From Acanthosoma haemorrhoidale (lineage: Eukaryota > Arthropoda > Insecta > Hemiptera > Acanthosomatidae), in the NCBI GenBank assembly GCA_930367205.1, contig OV884009.1:119115454-119179453 (forward strand): a stretch of DNA of 64,000 bases. The letters are read 5' to 3'. The notes beneath the pieces were generated by a model. It saw nothing but the letters and a program-made list of their open reading frames with translations, did no database searches and was not told the DNA's origin. Shown in pieces: positions 1 through 14,200 of this stretch (positions are counted from its first letter, which is position 1; the number at the start of each line of letters is the position of its first letter). The position numbers and the translations under genes were made by a program.

Positions 1-1900
1 AGTTAGGAATCTGCAATAAATAGCAAGAGCGGCCAGTTCAAACCTGTGTCCTAAATGGTAAAACAGAAATGGGAATTGAGGTTATAACAAAGAAGTAGAG
101 GTGATGAACCAGACTAATCTCTTCATTAACTGGAAAGATCATAGGCAGGCCTAGCCAGCTAATTGCGGCTTTCATTTGTGTGATATGAATTAACAAGACA
201 ACAGAGGCATTTTAAGAGCTTCGGAGGATGAAAGAAATAATTGATAATAAATCTTCAAAAATAAAATATAATCTAAATATGAAACACCAAAGAAAACTAA
301 CTGAAGTCTCCCTCAGATTAAATAAGATAATTAAGCAGCACAGCCTTGAAATCACAATCTGGGTCTTATGACACATTTAGTTAGTTCCATCTGTATGGGA
401 TTTTCCTGGTAAGTCTTCCCGTTTCATTCTTCCAATATGACCAGCACAATGCAGTCGGGAGAATAACTGGCAGACATCCATATCCTGGTACAGATCTCTT
501 ATTTATGCCCTGGGTCTTCTTCTCGTGGTTTTCTCAGTGCTTATTCCACTGAAAATCTTTCAGAGAACTTTTTCTTAAACTTAAGGAGTGACAGGTCATT
601 CGTTTTTTTCAAAGTCTAGTATTCATATCCGTATCTGAGAACGGGTCTCATAAGGCCAAGACTGGGCGTTGTTCTTCAACTGCCACTAAAGAGCAAAATA
701 ACAGCAATTAGCTGCCAAAATATGTCGCTCTATTTCATTCACTTGAGTGCCGAGGTCTAAAAAGTCCTAGACTATTTCAATGTCACAAATCCAGCTAGAT
801 TCATCAAGTTTGTTGCACTTGTACTTTGTTTTGTTACCATTCATGAGCAGTCCCATTATCTTTGCGCATCTCTCTATTTCAACAAACGTATCCTTTATAC
901 CACTTAAAGTTCTCTCGGTAAGATCCAGGTCAGCAAGAAATCCAAATAGCTGTACGAACACTTCAGTGTCTGCTGTCTAAATTCCACAGTTCATTACGGA
1001 CACCATCAAAGCCAAACTGAAGACGTTGTGAGGTATAACACTTTTTTTACACTAATACACAATAACAACATATTAACAATAAAATATAATCCCAATAAAA
1101 GACTTAACAGATATAATTAAGAAGTGAGCTGTTAAAAGCTTCCATTGTAATTTTAATAAGCCACATTAGCGTTGTGGAAATGTTTATGTTTTCCACCATC
1201 GCTTTGTATGCTTCTTTTCGGACTTTGCAATTATTGGTTTGTTTGAAGCCTATAAAAACATAATGGGTATTGATCGGTTAATATTTTTATTTTCCAAAAA
1301 AGTTCAGAGGTGCAGGCTTAGTCATTGGTTGACTTCCCACTAACGAAGCCAAGTCTATACTTTCCCGCTTCTTTCTCAGCAAGGATTAATCTTTTAATTT
1401 TTTATGCACATAGTAGCAGCGATATACCTCTGTAGATGTTACAGTTTAGTGAATCCATTTGTTTATGAATTTGGTGTATGATTGCTTTCTTTTATTCCAA
1501 AAGTAGAGAGGGATTCTTCTCTATATACAAAGATAAATCTTTTCTGTTGAAAAATAATAAATACAGGGCTACTATGTTTAAATAGTATCGCTATCGATGT
1601 TATGTTATTGAGAACAGGTGCTTTGTTATACTTATGCTCATGGATGACTTTGGCTTATTATCCGACTTAAAATATAGCTTTATAGAAGTTTGTTTCGTTG
1701 TTATAACAAAATATTTCAATAAGAAAAAAAACTTTGTTATTCATAATGATAAAAAAAATGGGTAGCCCGACTAATTGGATTTTAACTTTCACTTGTTATA
1801 TATCCTTAAGGTCGGATCTCTTTGGAGATATATTCAGGGGTATTAGTTTCTGGTTTGCAAGGATGAACGTTCGCTAACGATCTACTTCTAAATAAACGAA
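1..1900. other. 5' flank of the release-factor gene, with an RT relic
   Basis: AT-rich DNA without a gene I can support. The only recognisable content is a decayed reverse-transcriptase tail at about 420-1010 on the minus strand, listed separately. About 1020-1900 is AT-rich sequence upstream of the first release-factor exon and should include its promoter, but I see no TATA box or initiator that I would commit to. Confidence 0.5.
420..1010 (-). pseudogene. Decayed C-terminal part of a non-LTR reverse transcriptase
   Basis: Read on the minus strand from about 970 downwards, this gives phrases typical of the RT thumb and C-terminal region of non-LTR retrotransposons: EIERCAKIMGLLMNGNKTKY, then a stretch ending ILAANCCYFAL, and further on DMDVCQLFSRLHCAGHIGRM, which resembles the common 'LRWLGHVxRM' block. 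Several stops and frame changes interrupt it. There is no N-terminal palm domain or catalytic DD here, so it is a 5'-truncated or eroded fragment. The clade is not certain. Confidence 0.6.
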
Positions 1901-1951
1901 GTTTAATTTTTGAACTCAAGGGCGGTATTTATTTCAATATTGAATTGTCCT

Positions 1952-2237
1952 ATGTATTCCTTTTCGTTAAGAAATGTTTTATCATTTTCTGTACTACTGT
2001 TTAAAGCTTTTCCCCGACACAATTATTTACAAACAAAAAGTTTTTTTCATAGTCATGAATATCTAAATAAATTATTAAAACATGAAGATATTAAGAAACT
2101 GTTTGAAAAACTTCAAAGTGATGAATGGTTTTTGAAAGAATATTTCCATGATATGGATTCACAGTATATAAAAAATTATCTTGAGAACAGAAGAGAAGCT
2201 ATGGACAATTTATCATCTTTGTTGGATTTGGAGAAAG
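1952..2237 (+). CDS. MTRF1L: MTRF1L exon 1: presequence and N-terminal helical domain
   Basis: This exon codes for residues 1-95 plus one base. It starts [12 protein letters not shown] and ends SLLDLEK at a GTATAA donor. The reading frame stays open past the donor to 2323, but homology stops at the donor and exon 2 continues in phase. The exon contains the presequence and the start of the helical domain 1 of class-I release factors. Confidence 0.85.
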
Positions 2238-5200
2238 GTATAATTGCTTTTCCCCTATTAAGAAACTACAGAACTGGTGAACACATTAAACAGTGCCTAT
2301 GTGGATTTATATTTTTTGTCTAGCCTCTTATTTAGGAGAGACTTCTTTCAAGCAGGGATAGGTTAATTGGTTTTTGTCTGATTGTCTCTTTGATAGTGGT
2401 ACAATTTTAATTTATTAAACTAATGCAAGTTGTATGTATGCAAATTAAAAATATATACATACCCATTAGAATTCTAAACTTTAGACCTAACTAGATTAGC
2501 ACAGCAGGACTATGGATCCTTCCTTCCTATTGGAGAGATATTCATTGTCTAAAATTAGTATTACTGTTATTATCACTGAACTAGGAGGGAAAGGGTCTGT
2601 TTTCTAACAGTTTCAACAATCATCTTTCATATGTTTACATTTTATTATGTAATTGTAAAAACGTTTAAATCAATCAGAAAGTTATACCTAAGAACAATGT
2701 ATATCCTACGACACCTGCAATAATGGTGGTTAAAATACAATAACAGGAAGTATTGCTTACGTTTTAAAATTTCCCAAGTCACAGATCAGAAACTTGAAAA
2801 TTTTGATAATTTCCCTATTGTTAAAGACATATTCAATGTGGTAGCACAAAAATGGAAGATGTCCCTAAAAATGAAGTTTGGTATCCTACAACGAAAATTC
2901 ACATTTAATGTTGTCTTGCCCAATTTTAATATTGTTTTTTAATCTTTACTTTACCTGCTTACAATTTTTGCAAGTGTTTTTCGGTGACAGATACCTACAC
3001 CGGTATATGAACATGCCACTATTAGAAAACCAAAATGTTTAAAAAAAACTTGGGTGTTTCTTTGGAAATAAAGTGTGGAGAATACATAGATTTTTCTAAT
3101 TTCATTTGCTGTGTAATTTGGGGGGTATTGGAAGGTAAGGAAAATAAAATAATTGGCTCAATATTGATTTTCCAACTGCTTTTCTATCATGATTATTCTG
3201 TTCTGAGGACATTCATTTTAATATACGAAACGCAATGCCAATAAAACATTTCCCATTACCAATCTAACTTGGCCCCTGAAGCCCTTGAAAAGGCAAGAGT
3301 CGAAAGATCGGTAACGTCAGTAGGTTGGTACACGATGAGCTAGTAAAGTGGGTGGGCTAAGATGTTGAGGAATGTTGGATAGTCCATGCCCACGACTCAG
3401 GTGCATTCTCTTGGTGAATGGACGAATCATTAACCAAATCAGAAACAAGTTCTTCCTTGTGCTACGAACAGAGAAGCTTTCTTACTTATTAGTGTAGACA
3501 AGATAACGAATGATAACAACAATCTGTATATTATTATGAGTTTGCTGTTTCCATGCTGAGCCTAGTTGTTAACTGAATTCAGTTCGTTAATTTCTCTTTA
3601 ATGAAAATAATACACAAATTTTATTTTGTTGAACTACTTGCTTTGAGGCCTTCTGGTGAATGAAAAAGCTCGAACATTTTGTCATTTCAGGCTGATGACT
3701 TATGAGCTAGACATCTTGTCATTCTTATTTGTGTTACTAACTAATGAAGCTGGTCATTATTTTATACTGGCATTTTTGAAAAATGTCTGAAGTATTCTAA
3801 CCTAATTGAGAAACGATCAACAATTTTTCAAAAAGCTACGATATTTACATAATCTGTTTTTCATTTATTGTAACACAATTAGCCTTGTTATGTTTAATAT
3901 TTTATGACATTCTTTTTTCCTCATATTCTCTAGGTTTCATATTTTAGTGTTTATGTTTCAGCTAGAACTGGAGAAGATGTGGAACTTAAAAATATGCTTG
4001 AGACTGAGTTAAACGAAATGGAAGATAAATTGTTAAAAATTGAATGGCAGGTAGTCAAACTGTTTAAATAAACTTAAGGTTATTTTACTTACCAGTGATT
4101 TCCATGTTATTCACTTAAATCATGCGTTACAATGCAATAGCTAGTTAAAGCTAAAAAATTGGGTAGATAGTATTAGAAAAATGATGCACGTGATAACCAC
4201 TTATTAAAATAAAATGAGAGATACACTGATGGGCAAAATTAATGCACTACTCAATTTTTTTAATTAAAATTAAAAAAAATTATCTTTCGCTTTTATTTTG
4301 ATTAACTATTGTTTTTTAGGTGATATCAGTGTAAATATAAACCGTGAATAATACTTTGTTTACTACTAAATCCGTTTGTCACAAATAGTAGCATTTGATC
4401 CATCCAATCTACACATCATAAAATTTGTCTCTCTCATTCTTCCTCTTTATAAATGCTTTTAATTTTGTTAATGGCTCCAGTAAGGCATTTAAGTAATACG
4501 ATTTGGTTAGAGCTGGGATATTGGTCTAGAAAGGATACAGTTTTTTTTTTTAAACCCTACCAAGGGATCTGTATTCTAGACGGGATTCCCTCATGGGTCT
4601 CGCTCACTGTTGACAGGACCATGGGGTATTTTGTTCCCTGTGGTGCGTGTATTCCAGTGCAATTAGGTGCATTTGTTCTTTTAAGCCAGTTTTATTGTAT
4701 TCAATTTTTTTTTCTTAAGGCTAACTTAAAAAAAAGGCTATTTACAAAGGGACTCCTATCCATTTTGGTCCAAAGGTGCCTTCTTGATGAATACTCCCGA
4801 TATTACGGCTGCTCAACCTGCATCACTCCCCTGGAGATGGTGAAGTGCGCTTGTCCCAGCAGCTCCTGCTTGAGGCATTGTTACAGGAGAACCAAGTCTA
4901 TTGGGGCTGCCGCTGCTAGTATTTGAACCGTTTCAAAGGAAACGGTCCTATAAGCTCTCATGACTCACAGTAGTGCCGTTCTCTGCACCTATGTTAGCCT
5001 GTGAGTCTGCCCCTTATTGAGGTACACCAACCACGACTGAGAGGCATATCTTAAAATTCCTAACACCACGTCCTGGTATCGGGTCCTTGAGACTGGGAAC
5101 CTGATTCCCCACATCGCTCCACCAATCCTGGTGAAGTTGTTAGTGACAGATGTCACTCTGCTAGGTACCCTAGTGAGGTGAAAGGTACATTTTTCTGCCC

Positions 5201-8200
5201 AGTCTCTCACCTAGTTAGGTGAACTCGGTACCCACGCTTATGGACCTTCCTCCAATGTCCAAGGGAATAGGAAGGTCACGGTCTGGGATTTTCCTCTCAC
5301 CAAGGTGGCTGTTGTCTTCTCCTCAGCCATGATCATCTTTCCGGATGCGCATTACACTTCTACAAGAGTAGCTGGGAGTAGGCTGATGGGCCTGTAGCTT
5401 TTGGTAGCTGTAGGATCGTGGTCTGTGCCCTTAGGTTTGGTGGTGTGACTTTTCCTATCACTTACTTGGCCACTCTAGCGCAAGTACAACTATCGAATTC
5501 CACTACTACACACAACTAGCCACGGATTGACGCGGGTGAGATGCTTACCCTATGACAGGCAAAGGCCTACTGGGAAAGGAAGGATACAGCTAGCATGAAG
5601 TTGCCAGGTGAATAAGTGTATATAATTAGTCCATAGGCAGGGCTCTAAAACTATTTAGGGAGACAGAGCATCACCCAAGAAGAAAGGGGCATTTTGGCCT
5701 GGATGTACAGCAGAAAGAGATGATAGGTACATCTGTAGCTTGGTGAAATGGCCAGGCTTCAGTTTGCATGTGAATTAGACTTTGGAAAACTGGAAGGGAG
5801 TTCTGTTTATAGATGTGGTGAGAGTTGGTCTTAAGTCTGGAAATGACATAATTTAACATGGAGACGGCCAGAAGAGAAGTACGCACCATGCTGTATGATT
5901 CCACAGGTGGCATTTATGTCCATATGGCTCACAGATGTTCTGGGTCGGCAATTCCTTTGATGCTCTTACTGAATTGGTTGTTATGTGGGGAAGGTCCCTA
6001 ATGTCTTATAGGAGACATGATTGAAGAACATGTAGTGCTGTTCGTTCTCTACATCGGTGAGGGATTCTTGTTAATGGATGATAATACCAAACCTAACAGA
6101 GCACGAAAGGCTGATGATTACCTGATTGAGGTTGGGATTAAGTGCTTGTTGTCACCACCATAGAGTCCAGACTTCAATCCTATTATTTTAATGATATGAG
6201 GTTTGATCAAAAAGTAACGAAAATTTTTGTTTATCTTAAAATTGTTTTATTTATTCATTAATAGTAATTTTGTCCCCTTCAAAGTAATCCTCCTCAGATA
6301 TACCCTTGTGGTAGCGCTTTTTCTAATCTACGAAGCACTTCTCAAACTCATTTTTTGATGTAGCTCTTAGCTTCTTCAGCGATTCTTCTTTTATCTCATA
6401 AATGGTGTGAAAACGTCATCCTTTCAAGGTTTTTTTCAACTTCAGGAACAAAAAGAAGTCATAGGGAGCCATAATTCCGGTCGTTTTCGTTGGATCACTT
6501 CATGTGAATGACAGATTACTTCCAAGTAATATACTTTATTAGCCGTACAACCTTCTGGCAGGAACTTATGATGCACTATGCCATTGAAATCAAACAAAAA
6601 AGTGGAAAGAACCTTCACTTTTGATCGAACTTGTCAAATTATTTTCGCCTTGGCTCTTCAGGGTGTTTCCATTGCGAAAATTGCGCCTTGGTTTCCCCGT
6701 CATACCTTGTTTTGTTACCTGTTATGATGCATTTGACAACCTCTGGATTGTTGGTTACTTCATTCAGCAATTCTTTGGCGATATCCACGCGATGTTTTTT
6801 CTGGTCATAATTCAACGAGTTTGGAATGAACTTTGCTACCACACGTTTTATGCCTAAAATTTCGGAAAAAATCACTTGGCATGATCAAAATGATATATTA
6901 ACTTCATCAGCAACCTCTCTAATAGTAATTCTGTGATATTCCAGAATCATTTTTTTAACCTCTTCAATGTTGTCGTCGTTTATTGAAGTGTTAAGGCGCC
7001 CAGTGTGGTCATCTACTTCAATGTCTTCACAGCCTTCTTTGAAACATCCATACCACTCATAAACTCTTGCTTTACTCATGGTAGATTCACCAAAAGCCAC
7101 TGTCAACATTTCAAAAACTTTGCTGCACTTTATTTCATTTTTGACAAAATTTAATACAAATTCTTTGATCCATTTTTTTTTCGAAACAAAATCGCCAAGA
7201 CCACCAAAACACGTATAACCTTGGTGATTGATACTAAAAAAGGAAACATTGTAAACAGCTGCTAATTTCAACCTATTTCAGAGACATGTGTACCGACATG
7301 TTAAAAACAAAAATTTTACCATCGGAATCATAATCCCCATGAAATTATAAAATTCTCGTTACTTTTTGATCAAACCTTGTATAAACTCTCTAGAAAAGTT
7401 AGTTAATAGGAAACATTTGAAATAGTTAAAACTTGCACTTGGACCATATTGAACCCTGAAATAAAACTACTTGAAACTTTGAAATTCGCTATTATCCTTT
7501 ATGAATTATTATGAATGTACTTTGATCTTGTATAATAAGAAAATATAAAAATATTTTAAAAAAAAATCGCCACTATATATTTTTTCCTTGCTTCACTTAT
7601 AAATTAGTAGTACTGTTGAACGGTGTGAGAATTATCAAACTCACTATTTTTTTGATACCATTTCCAAATCATTTGGCTGGTCCCAATGGCATTTTAGGTG
7701 ATTATTATAAAAGCCCTTAGGAGTAATCTGTGTGAATGTCAAAATTTTAGTACCCTTTCTGGATAATATTTCATATTGTTTGGTAGGAAATTTAACTAAT
7801 ACAAATTTGTAAAGAACACAGTTCTCTCTTCAAATATCTATGCTAACATTAAATGACAAAACATTTCAGACAACCTTACTTTATAAAATTCTGGTGCCAA
7901 ATTACAATTTTCTCTAATTTTGACAATTTTCACCCCATGAGCAATAATCACGCCAGTTGATGGTATGCGATAAACATTTTTAATTAAATAAATTCATTTT
8001 CACAGCTTTTGATGAATCCCGGTTCTTGGTTATCATGTCTGTATTTATTTTTTTATTTTTTCCATAATCATTGAAACCAGGATAGTGGTAGTTGCTCATT
8101 TTTTAGACTTTTTAGGTATATTTTTTTTTAAACTGAAATGCTATTTATTCTATGTTAAAGAGCACAGTTTCATTCAATAATTTAGGAAATAATCAATTAG

Positions 8201-11200
8201 TGACATCAAATGGAGGTATATACTAGGCTAATACTGAGTACTAGTGATAAATTAGTATTTCTAAGCACAACTTAAACATTTTAGCTTCTTGATGCTGTTG
8301 CTCCTAAATTACCAAATTCAAATGAAGTCATCCTTGAAATAAATGCTGGAGTAGGAGGTCAAGAGGCAATGTTATTTGCGAAAAGCCTTTATGAAATGTA
8401 TAGTGGATATATTAATTACAAAAACTGGTCTTTAACTACTGAAGAGTTGGATGTATCAGATTTAGGTATGGTTCTACACTGTTAATTTTTTATTATATTT
8501 ATTGCTTTACTTTGTTTTCTTTATCATATTGACTGGCAAAGATCCCTGTGAGAACTTTTCACTGGCACCGAGGCTTCTCTGTGTCGACTGATGGGGCTGT
8601 GGAAACAGTCAGAAAACAGGATCCCTTCATAATAAAATTTCATCTGTATATAGACTACTGTGGGAATAATTTTATTAAATCAATTTAGAAATGATCCCTA
8701 TTGATTTTTTGTCACTGACTTCCCGATGTTTAATCTTGAAATCGTGCATAATTTCATATTTCTAATTACAATACATTAAATATTTTATCATATATAAGTT
8801 GTTTTAACTATTATTCAGATTGATCAGCAGTATCATGATCTTTGTGTAAACAATTTTTCACCCTCTGATGAACATTCAATTGACTTGATTTTATGTATTC
8901 CTGGTGTTAATATTATATTTTATTGTTTAACAAAATATTATTGTTATTAAGTTTGTATTCTAAAATCTAACTAATGTTCAGGAATGCAATTGAAAATATC
9001 TGTTATTAAGAAATGCCGGGAATACCATGATTACTTAAGGAACCTTTACCTCCCCCCCTTGTGGCATAGGAGATAGTAGGGTAGCAAACACTCCGATGGC
9101 TGTGGCAGTCAACATGTTAAACAAATGCTATATCATACTTAAACTTTTATTTTGTAAGAATAACCCTTAAATTTTAAATAAACTGGGCACCTTTTAGATT
9201 ATAAATGGACCAGTAATAATTCTGCCAAGCTAGATCTTTTTGTGTAATGCAAGCATTTATTGGGTGTACGATACGTAGAAACGATAAGATAATATCACTA
9301 TTATAAACATCATGTTTCCCACACCCAGGCAGACGAGGACCTAGACAAACTAATTAAATCCTGCTATTTATGCCTCTATATGATGAAACACATTAAAAAA
9401 TTTGTTTGAAGTGGCTTCCTCGTTAGTGTGGTACTATTAAAAAACATAAATGGAGTAGATTAGTCCAGTTTAAAGCACTCGGCCAGGTATTTGCTTGAGT
9501 ACATATTGATTTTTTTGGCCTCCTTACTTCAGCTAATGGGTACAGATTTTTTCCACTCTTCTTTTATCTTATGTTAGAGAAATAGCAGAAATAATTCAAA
9601 TAAATAAATCATCCACTCCTACAAGCCTATTAATATTAAAGTTATCAACCACTAACATTTTTTAAAAGATGCACACCTTTTTTTTCTGGGATGATACTTT
9701 ATAACCAGATTACACTTAGCCTTACAGTTATTTAACAAAATCTTTAAATTTTTCCTTAATGGAAAATCATTTATTTTAATGATCAAACCTGCCCTATCAG
9801 ACCTAATGGAAATCTCCCTTCAGTCTACTGGTACCAATTTATGGATATGAACTTAAACAACAAATTCAATAATGAATCTATTATTCTCACATTAGGTTAG
9901 GCATACAATCAATGAGTGGTAGTAATAATGATTGAAACCTATCTGTTATGATTCAGTATAAATTAGAATACATGTATTTAGATTTATATGTATTTAGATT
10001 TAGTGTAAACTAAATTTTTATTTTTATTAATGTCCATTAACCTGAGAGAACTCACACTATGAGTTTTTCTTTCACCTTTGAAGAAAATCACTGGTAATTT
10101 GGAAGTGGGGATGGTGGGTGGTTCGAGCTTATGTATAGCTGTGTTTACATGATAATTATTCTTAGTCCATATTTAGCGTCACATAAGAGAAGATTGTGGA
10201 AAAAGTCTGTTCTATGAGCAATTCTCTCAGCGAGTGTTCATGTCACATTGTCGCAAGTACCACAGTTTGTTTTTTTATTCGTTTAATTTGTTTGCTATGT
10301 GTATATTATTAAGTTTTTTTTTGGTTGATGTTTGTTAGATCATTTAGATCATTGTTATTAAGTTTGTATTCTATAATAAGTACATAATAAGTCATATGAA
10401 CACATGAGTCAGGGAAAGCGTTTGGCATAAATTGGAAAAGCAATGCACGATATTCCTAAGTTGCATATTAGGTTTTTGAGATATTTTTAGAAGGTTTTAT
10501 TCATTTATTTATTTCTGACAGCATTTTTCATGGATTCCGGAACCTGGTCCTGATTTAGAAGCTCCTGGTATTCGAAATGATGATCAAAACCATGATCTCT
10601 CTCCTCAATTTTGGTGCTATCAACAGCTAAATAATTTATAAAACCAATACAGGAATTCTGAATGAAAGATAATAATACCTGAAGACCTTAGCTTTGAGCC
10701 CGATGAAAGGACGTTTGATAATACATTGCTCGATATCAAATCTCCCATGAACTAAGAATGAGTGCTAAAAGAAAAGGTGGACTTGAAGATAAACCGATTT
10801 CTGAAAAGAGTGTGTGAGAAAGAAAGTTTCTGTTTATGAAAGAAAAATAAAAAAACAAAACAAAAAGTATGTGGAAAATGCAATATACCTATTTGCCCCT
10901 CCAAACTAATTATACATGCCCGAAATGTGTTAATGATTGATCACTATTATTATTCGTCCCTGAAATGTGTTGGTGATTGTTCACTCTTATTTTTATTCAC
11001 TTTCGTGTTTATTTAATTATATGATGATACCTTACTACTATGTTTTTGTTAAGTATTTATTTTAATTTAATTTGTGGTTTATTGATTAATATAATTTTTG
11101 TTAGTTCAAAAATCTTTTTACTTATTCTTTTATCTTATATAAATAATGTAGTAATTTTATTTGGCATTTAAATTTCATAATCTTATGGAGAAAAACAAAC

Positions 11201-14200
11201 ATTTGATATATGTGTGAAAGTCCCTCATGTGAGTTCTCATGTCTCACATTTCCTAGCGAGTTCTGCCATGTTAAGCACAGCTAAACTGTGGGGGAGTGGT
11301 TGATACAGGTGAGCTTGAGAGCAAGCTAGTAGATAAGTGTGGAAATGTTGGTTTTAGTATGTACTTGGATGGGTGACTGCCTTCCTAATTCTGTTATGCT
11401 TCAGCTGCTCCATGTTCCTTTGGGTATGATGGGGCTCAACAGGCTAATGGAGGTCAACCTTCAAGGTAGTGGGGTCTAATAAGTGACAAAACCAAAAATA
11501 TTTGTCACACCTTTGTCCCTTGATAAGCCCCAATGGCTAATTCCCAAAAAATAAGTGCTATAAAAAAAAGAAGCTAAATTACTATTAATAAATATTGTAT
11601 TTTAGGTGGATTAAGACATGCTAGTTTATTTATTGAAGGAAATAATGCTTTGTCTTATCTTGGTCAGGAATCTGGAGTTCATCGTGTTCAGAGGATTCCA
11701 GCAACTGAAAAATCTGGCCGAATACATACTAGTACAGTTGCAGTCAGTGTTCTCATTCAACCAAAAGAAGTAATGCTACAAACATACTGTCATGTTTTCT
11801 CATATAGATTGTATCAGTTATTTTCAATTTATTGTCCAGATAGACGTAAACTTGAAGCATAAAGAACTAATAATAGAAACCAAGCGAGCAAGTGGTGCTG
11901 GTGGTCAACATGTCAATAAAACAGATAGTGCTGTGAGAATCGTCCATTTACCTACTGGTAACTTTTAACTTTGCACAGTACAGTATTATTTTAAATAGAC
12001 ACAAATTGATTCAGTAATTATATGGTGGTATTAGCATCTTTTGATATATTTTCTATTCTGACTGCATAATTATCAATTGAAAGCTAATTCTACCCATTTA
12101 GGTTTTCCCAAAATAATCTACAACCCATTTTATAGATCCTAAAACAAAGGAATTTTATTTTAGAAAGAACAGGACAGATTGCATGCTTATACATTATCTG
12201 GAATTTTGCCTCACTTACTTTTTTCATCATTTCTTCCCTATGGTAGGCTCTCAGATTATCTAAAATTTTCTCTATTTTGGCATTTATAATTTTATTTTTA
12301 ATCCAGCTGATACTTTCCAGACGAGTGGTTTGGGTTTATTCTTCCAAATGTGAGTACTGAGCATTTTTTGTTTAATATTCTTTGGTGCCAATTTCTTGAG
12401 CTCTTCCCTCTTTAGGGCTTTATTTATATAAGACAGTGACAAAGTGTAAAAGTAGACTAGATCACTTAATGTCTCAAGACAAGGAACATAGTCCAGGCAG
12501 TTATTTGTGCAAAACTGGCAAATCAAAATATAAAGGTGCAAAATTGCAAATTTATTGAGCATTTATATTCCTTTATTTTTATGTAGCCCAAAATCTGCTT
12601 TATGTTAGTCATTGTTGATATAACACACTGGATCAAAGAAGAATATTTGGCTGAATGTGATTATTAATTAAATTTTCCCAAATTGAGAACACTCCAAATT
12701 TAGAGCTTTTTCTTGCATATGCTATCACTAAAAGTTGTGGTGCCAATCGTAGTCCTAGATATTTATAGTAATAAATAATTTTTACTTATTTTTCTGAATT
12801 TACCGTCTTTCCGTTCTTCTTGAAAACCAAAACTTTTAGTTTTTGGATGTTCTCCTTTAGATTCTATAATGTACAATAATTATTGCTGTTATAAGTTATA
12901 TTCTGAAGTGTTGTAGGATCAGTTTCAACAAAACATGTGTCATCCACATAATTATGGCAGCGTATTTTCATATCTACAATTTTAATGCTGCCTTCTACAA
13001 TAGAATTTCTACAAGGAAGAAATTTGGATATAGTAACCAACCTTACTTTAATACTTCTTTACGCACAAAGAAGTGTTCTTCTCTGGTCATAACAGCTAAT
13101 ACTGTGTTATACCCCATCCATTGCATCGATAATTTTTGTAGACCTTCTCGTAGCACAGAGTTTATAAAATTCTGAACTCCTATCTTTTCTATTTCTTTGA
13201 TAGTTAAGTCTTACCTCTTGAATTTTGGACTGACTTAAAATATAAATGAATATTTTTAGAATTTATTTTTATTAATATATTATTTGATAATTTAGTATTT
13301 TTTCACCAGGAATATCAGTTGATTGTCAAACAGAAAGGTCTCAATTGAAAAACAAAGCAATCGCATTTCAAAAACTTTGTGCAAAGTTATATGCTATACA
13401 GCAGAAACATCAAACTGACTCAGCTCAGATGTCTAAAAAAATGCAGGTACAGTTGTTATGTATAAACTTAGTTAAAGTATTCGATATGATTGTCCAAAAT
13501 CAATTACATTTATGTTGTTAAACCCGCGTGCTAATAGGCCATTTTGTATATACATTTTATTTCTATATTTCATTTATTCCAGGTGGAAATTTATGCATAT
13601 GAAAATTGTTTAAATAAATAAGAAATCTATTCCAAAAAAGACCATACATTCTTGTGCAAGATAGACCTACTTATTAAACCTTATTAGACAATATATAATC
13701 GTCTTTAACAAAACTAAACTCCTGCTATAATAAGTCTAATTTATTAAATGGTTGCCTTCATCCTAATCAAAGCCATTTTGTTGTCCTTAAAAGTATTAAG
13801 TATTATTCAAACAAAGTATTAAGCTCAGCTATGAAAGAAAAAATAAAAGAAAACATTACAGAAAAAGTCAAAGTTAATAAATACATAAATCATTAAAAAT
13901 AAAATTTGGTAGAATAAAATTAAAAAGTAAATGTAAATAAAGTTCACAAATACAAGATAAATCAATTTAAGTAATAATGAGGATTGGAAAAGAAAAATAT
14001 ATATAATGAAGATTATATCTATCTATCTATATATTTTTAAACAAGAATAAAATTCCCTTGACCAAACCAAAAGCAACTTATTTTTAGTAAGTAAATTTAA
14101 TTGTTCAAAAAATCTTATTGTTACAATATGTTATAAAATTTATTGCCTTAGAAATAAAGAAATAATTATATAATATCTAATAAGCAAGTATCTAGAAGGT

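Larger units (their letters stand above)
4051..8284 (+). other. MTRF1L intron 2, transposon-rich
   Basis: This 4.2-kb intron contains a decayed R1-like RT fragment (about 4990-5480, minus), a Tc1 fragment (about 5930-6195, plus) and a nearly full-length dead mariner (6197-7379, minus). The remainder is AT-rich with no recognisable content. Confidence 0.7.

Noticed and set aside
1910..1951. Upstream in-frame TTG start for the release factor
   Set aside because: It is not an ATG. The ATG at 1952 gives a good mitochondrial presequence, and no family sequence supports the extension.
2238..2323. Continuation of exon 1 to the stop at 2323
   Set aside because: Similarity to release factors ends at the GTATAA donor, and exon 2 joins in phase.
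4453..4926. 157-codon open frame on the + strand in intron 2
   Set aside because: Low-complexity Phe/Leu/Cys-rich translation over T-runs. The neighbouring RT signal is on the opposite strand and the frame has no known motif.
10520..10945. Possible piggyBac-like remnant ([14 protein letters not shown], later [11 protein letters not shown] and CPKC)
   Set aside because: The cysteine phrases lie in different frames, no DDE motif or TTAA ends are visible, and the resemblance rests on very short pieces.
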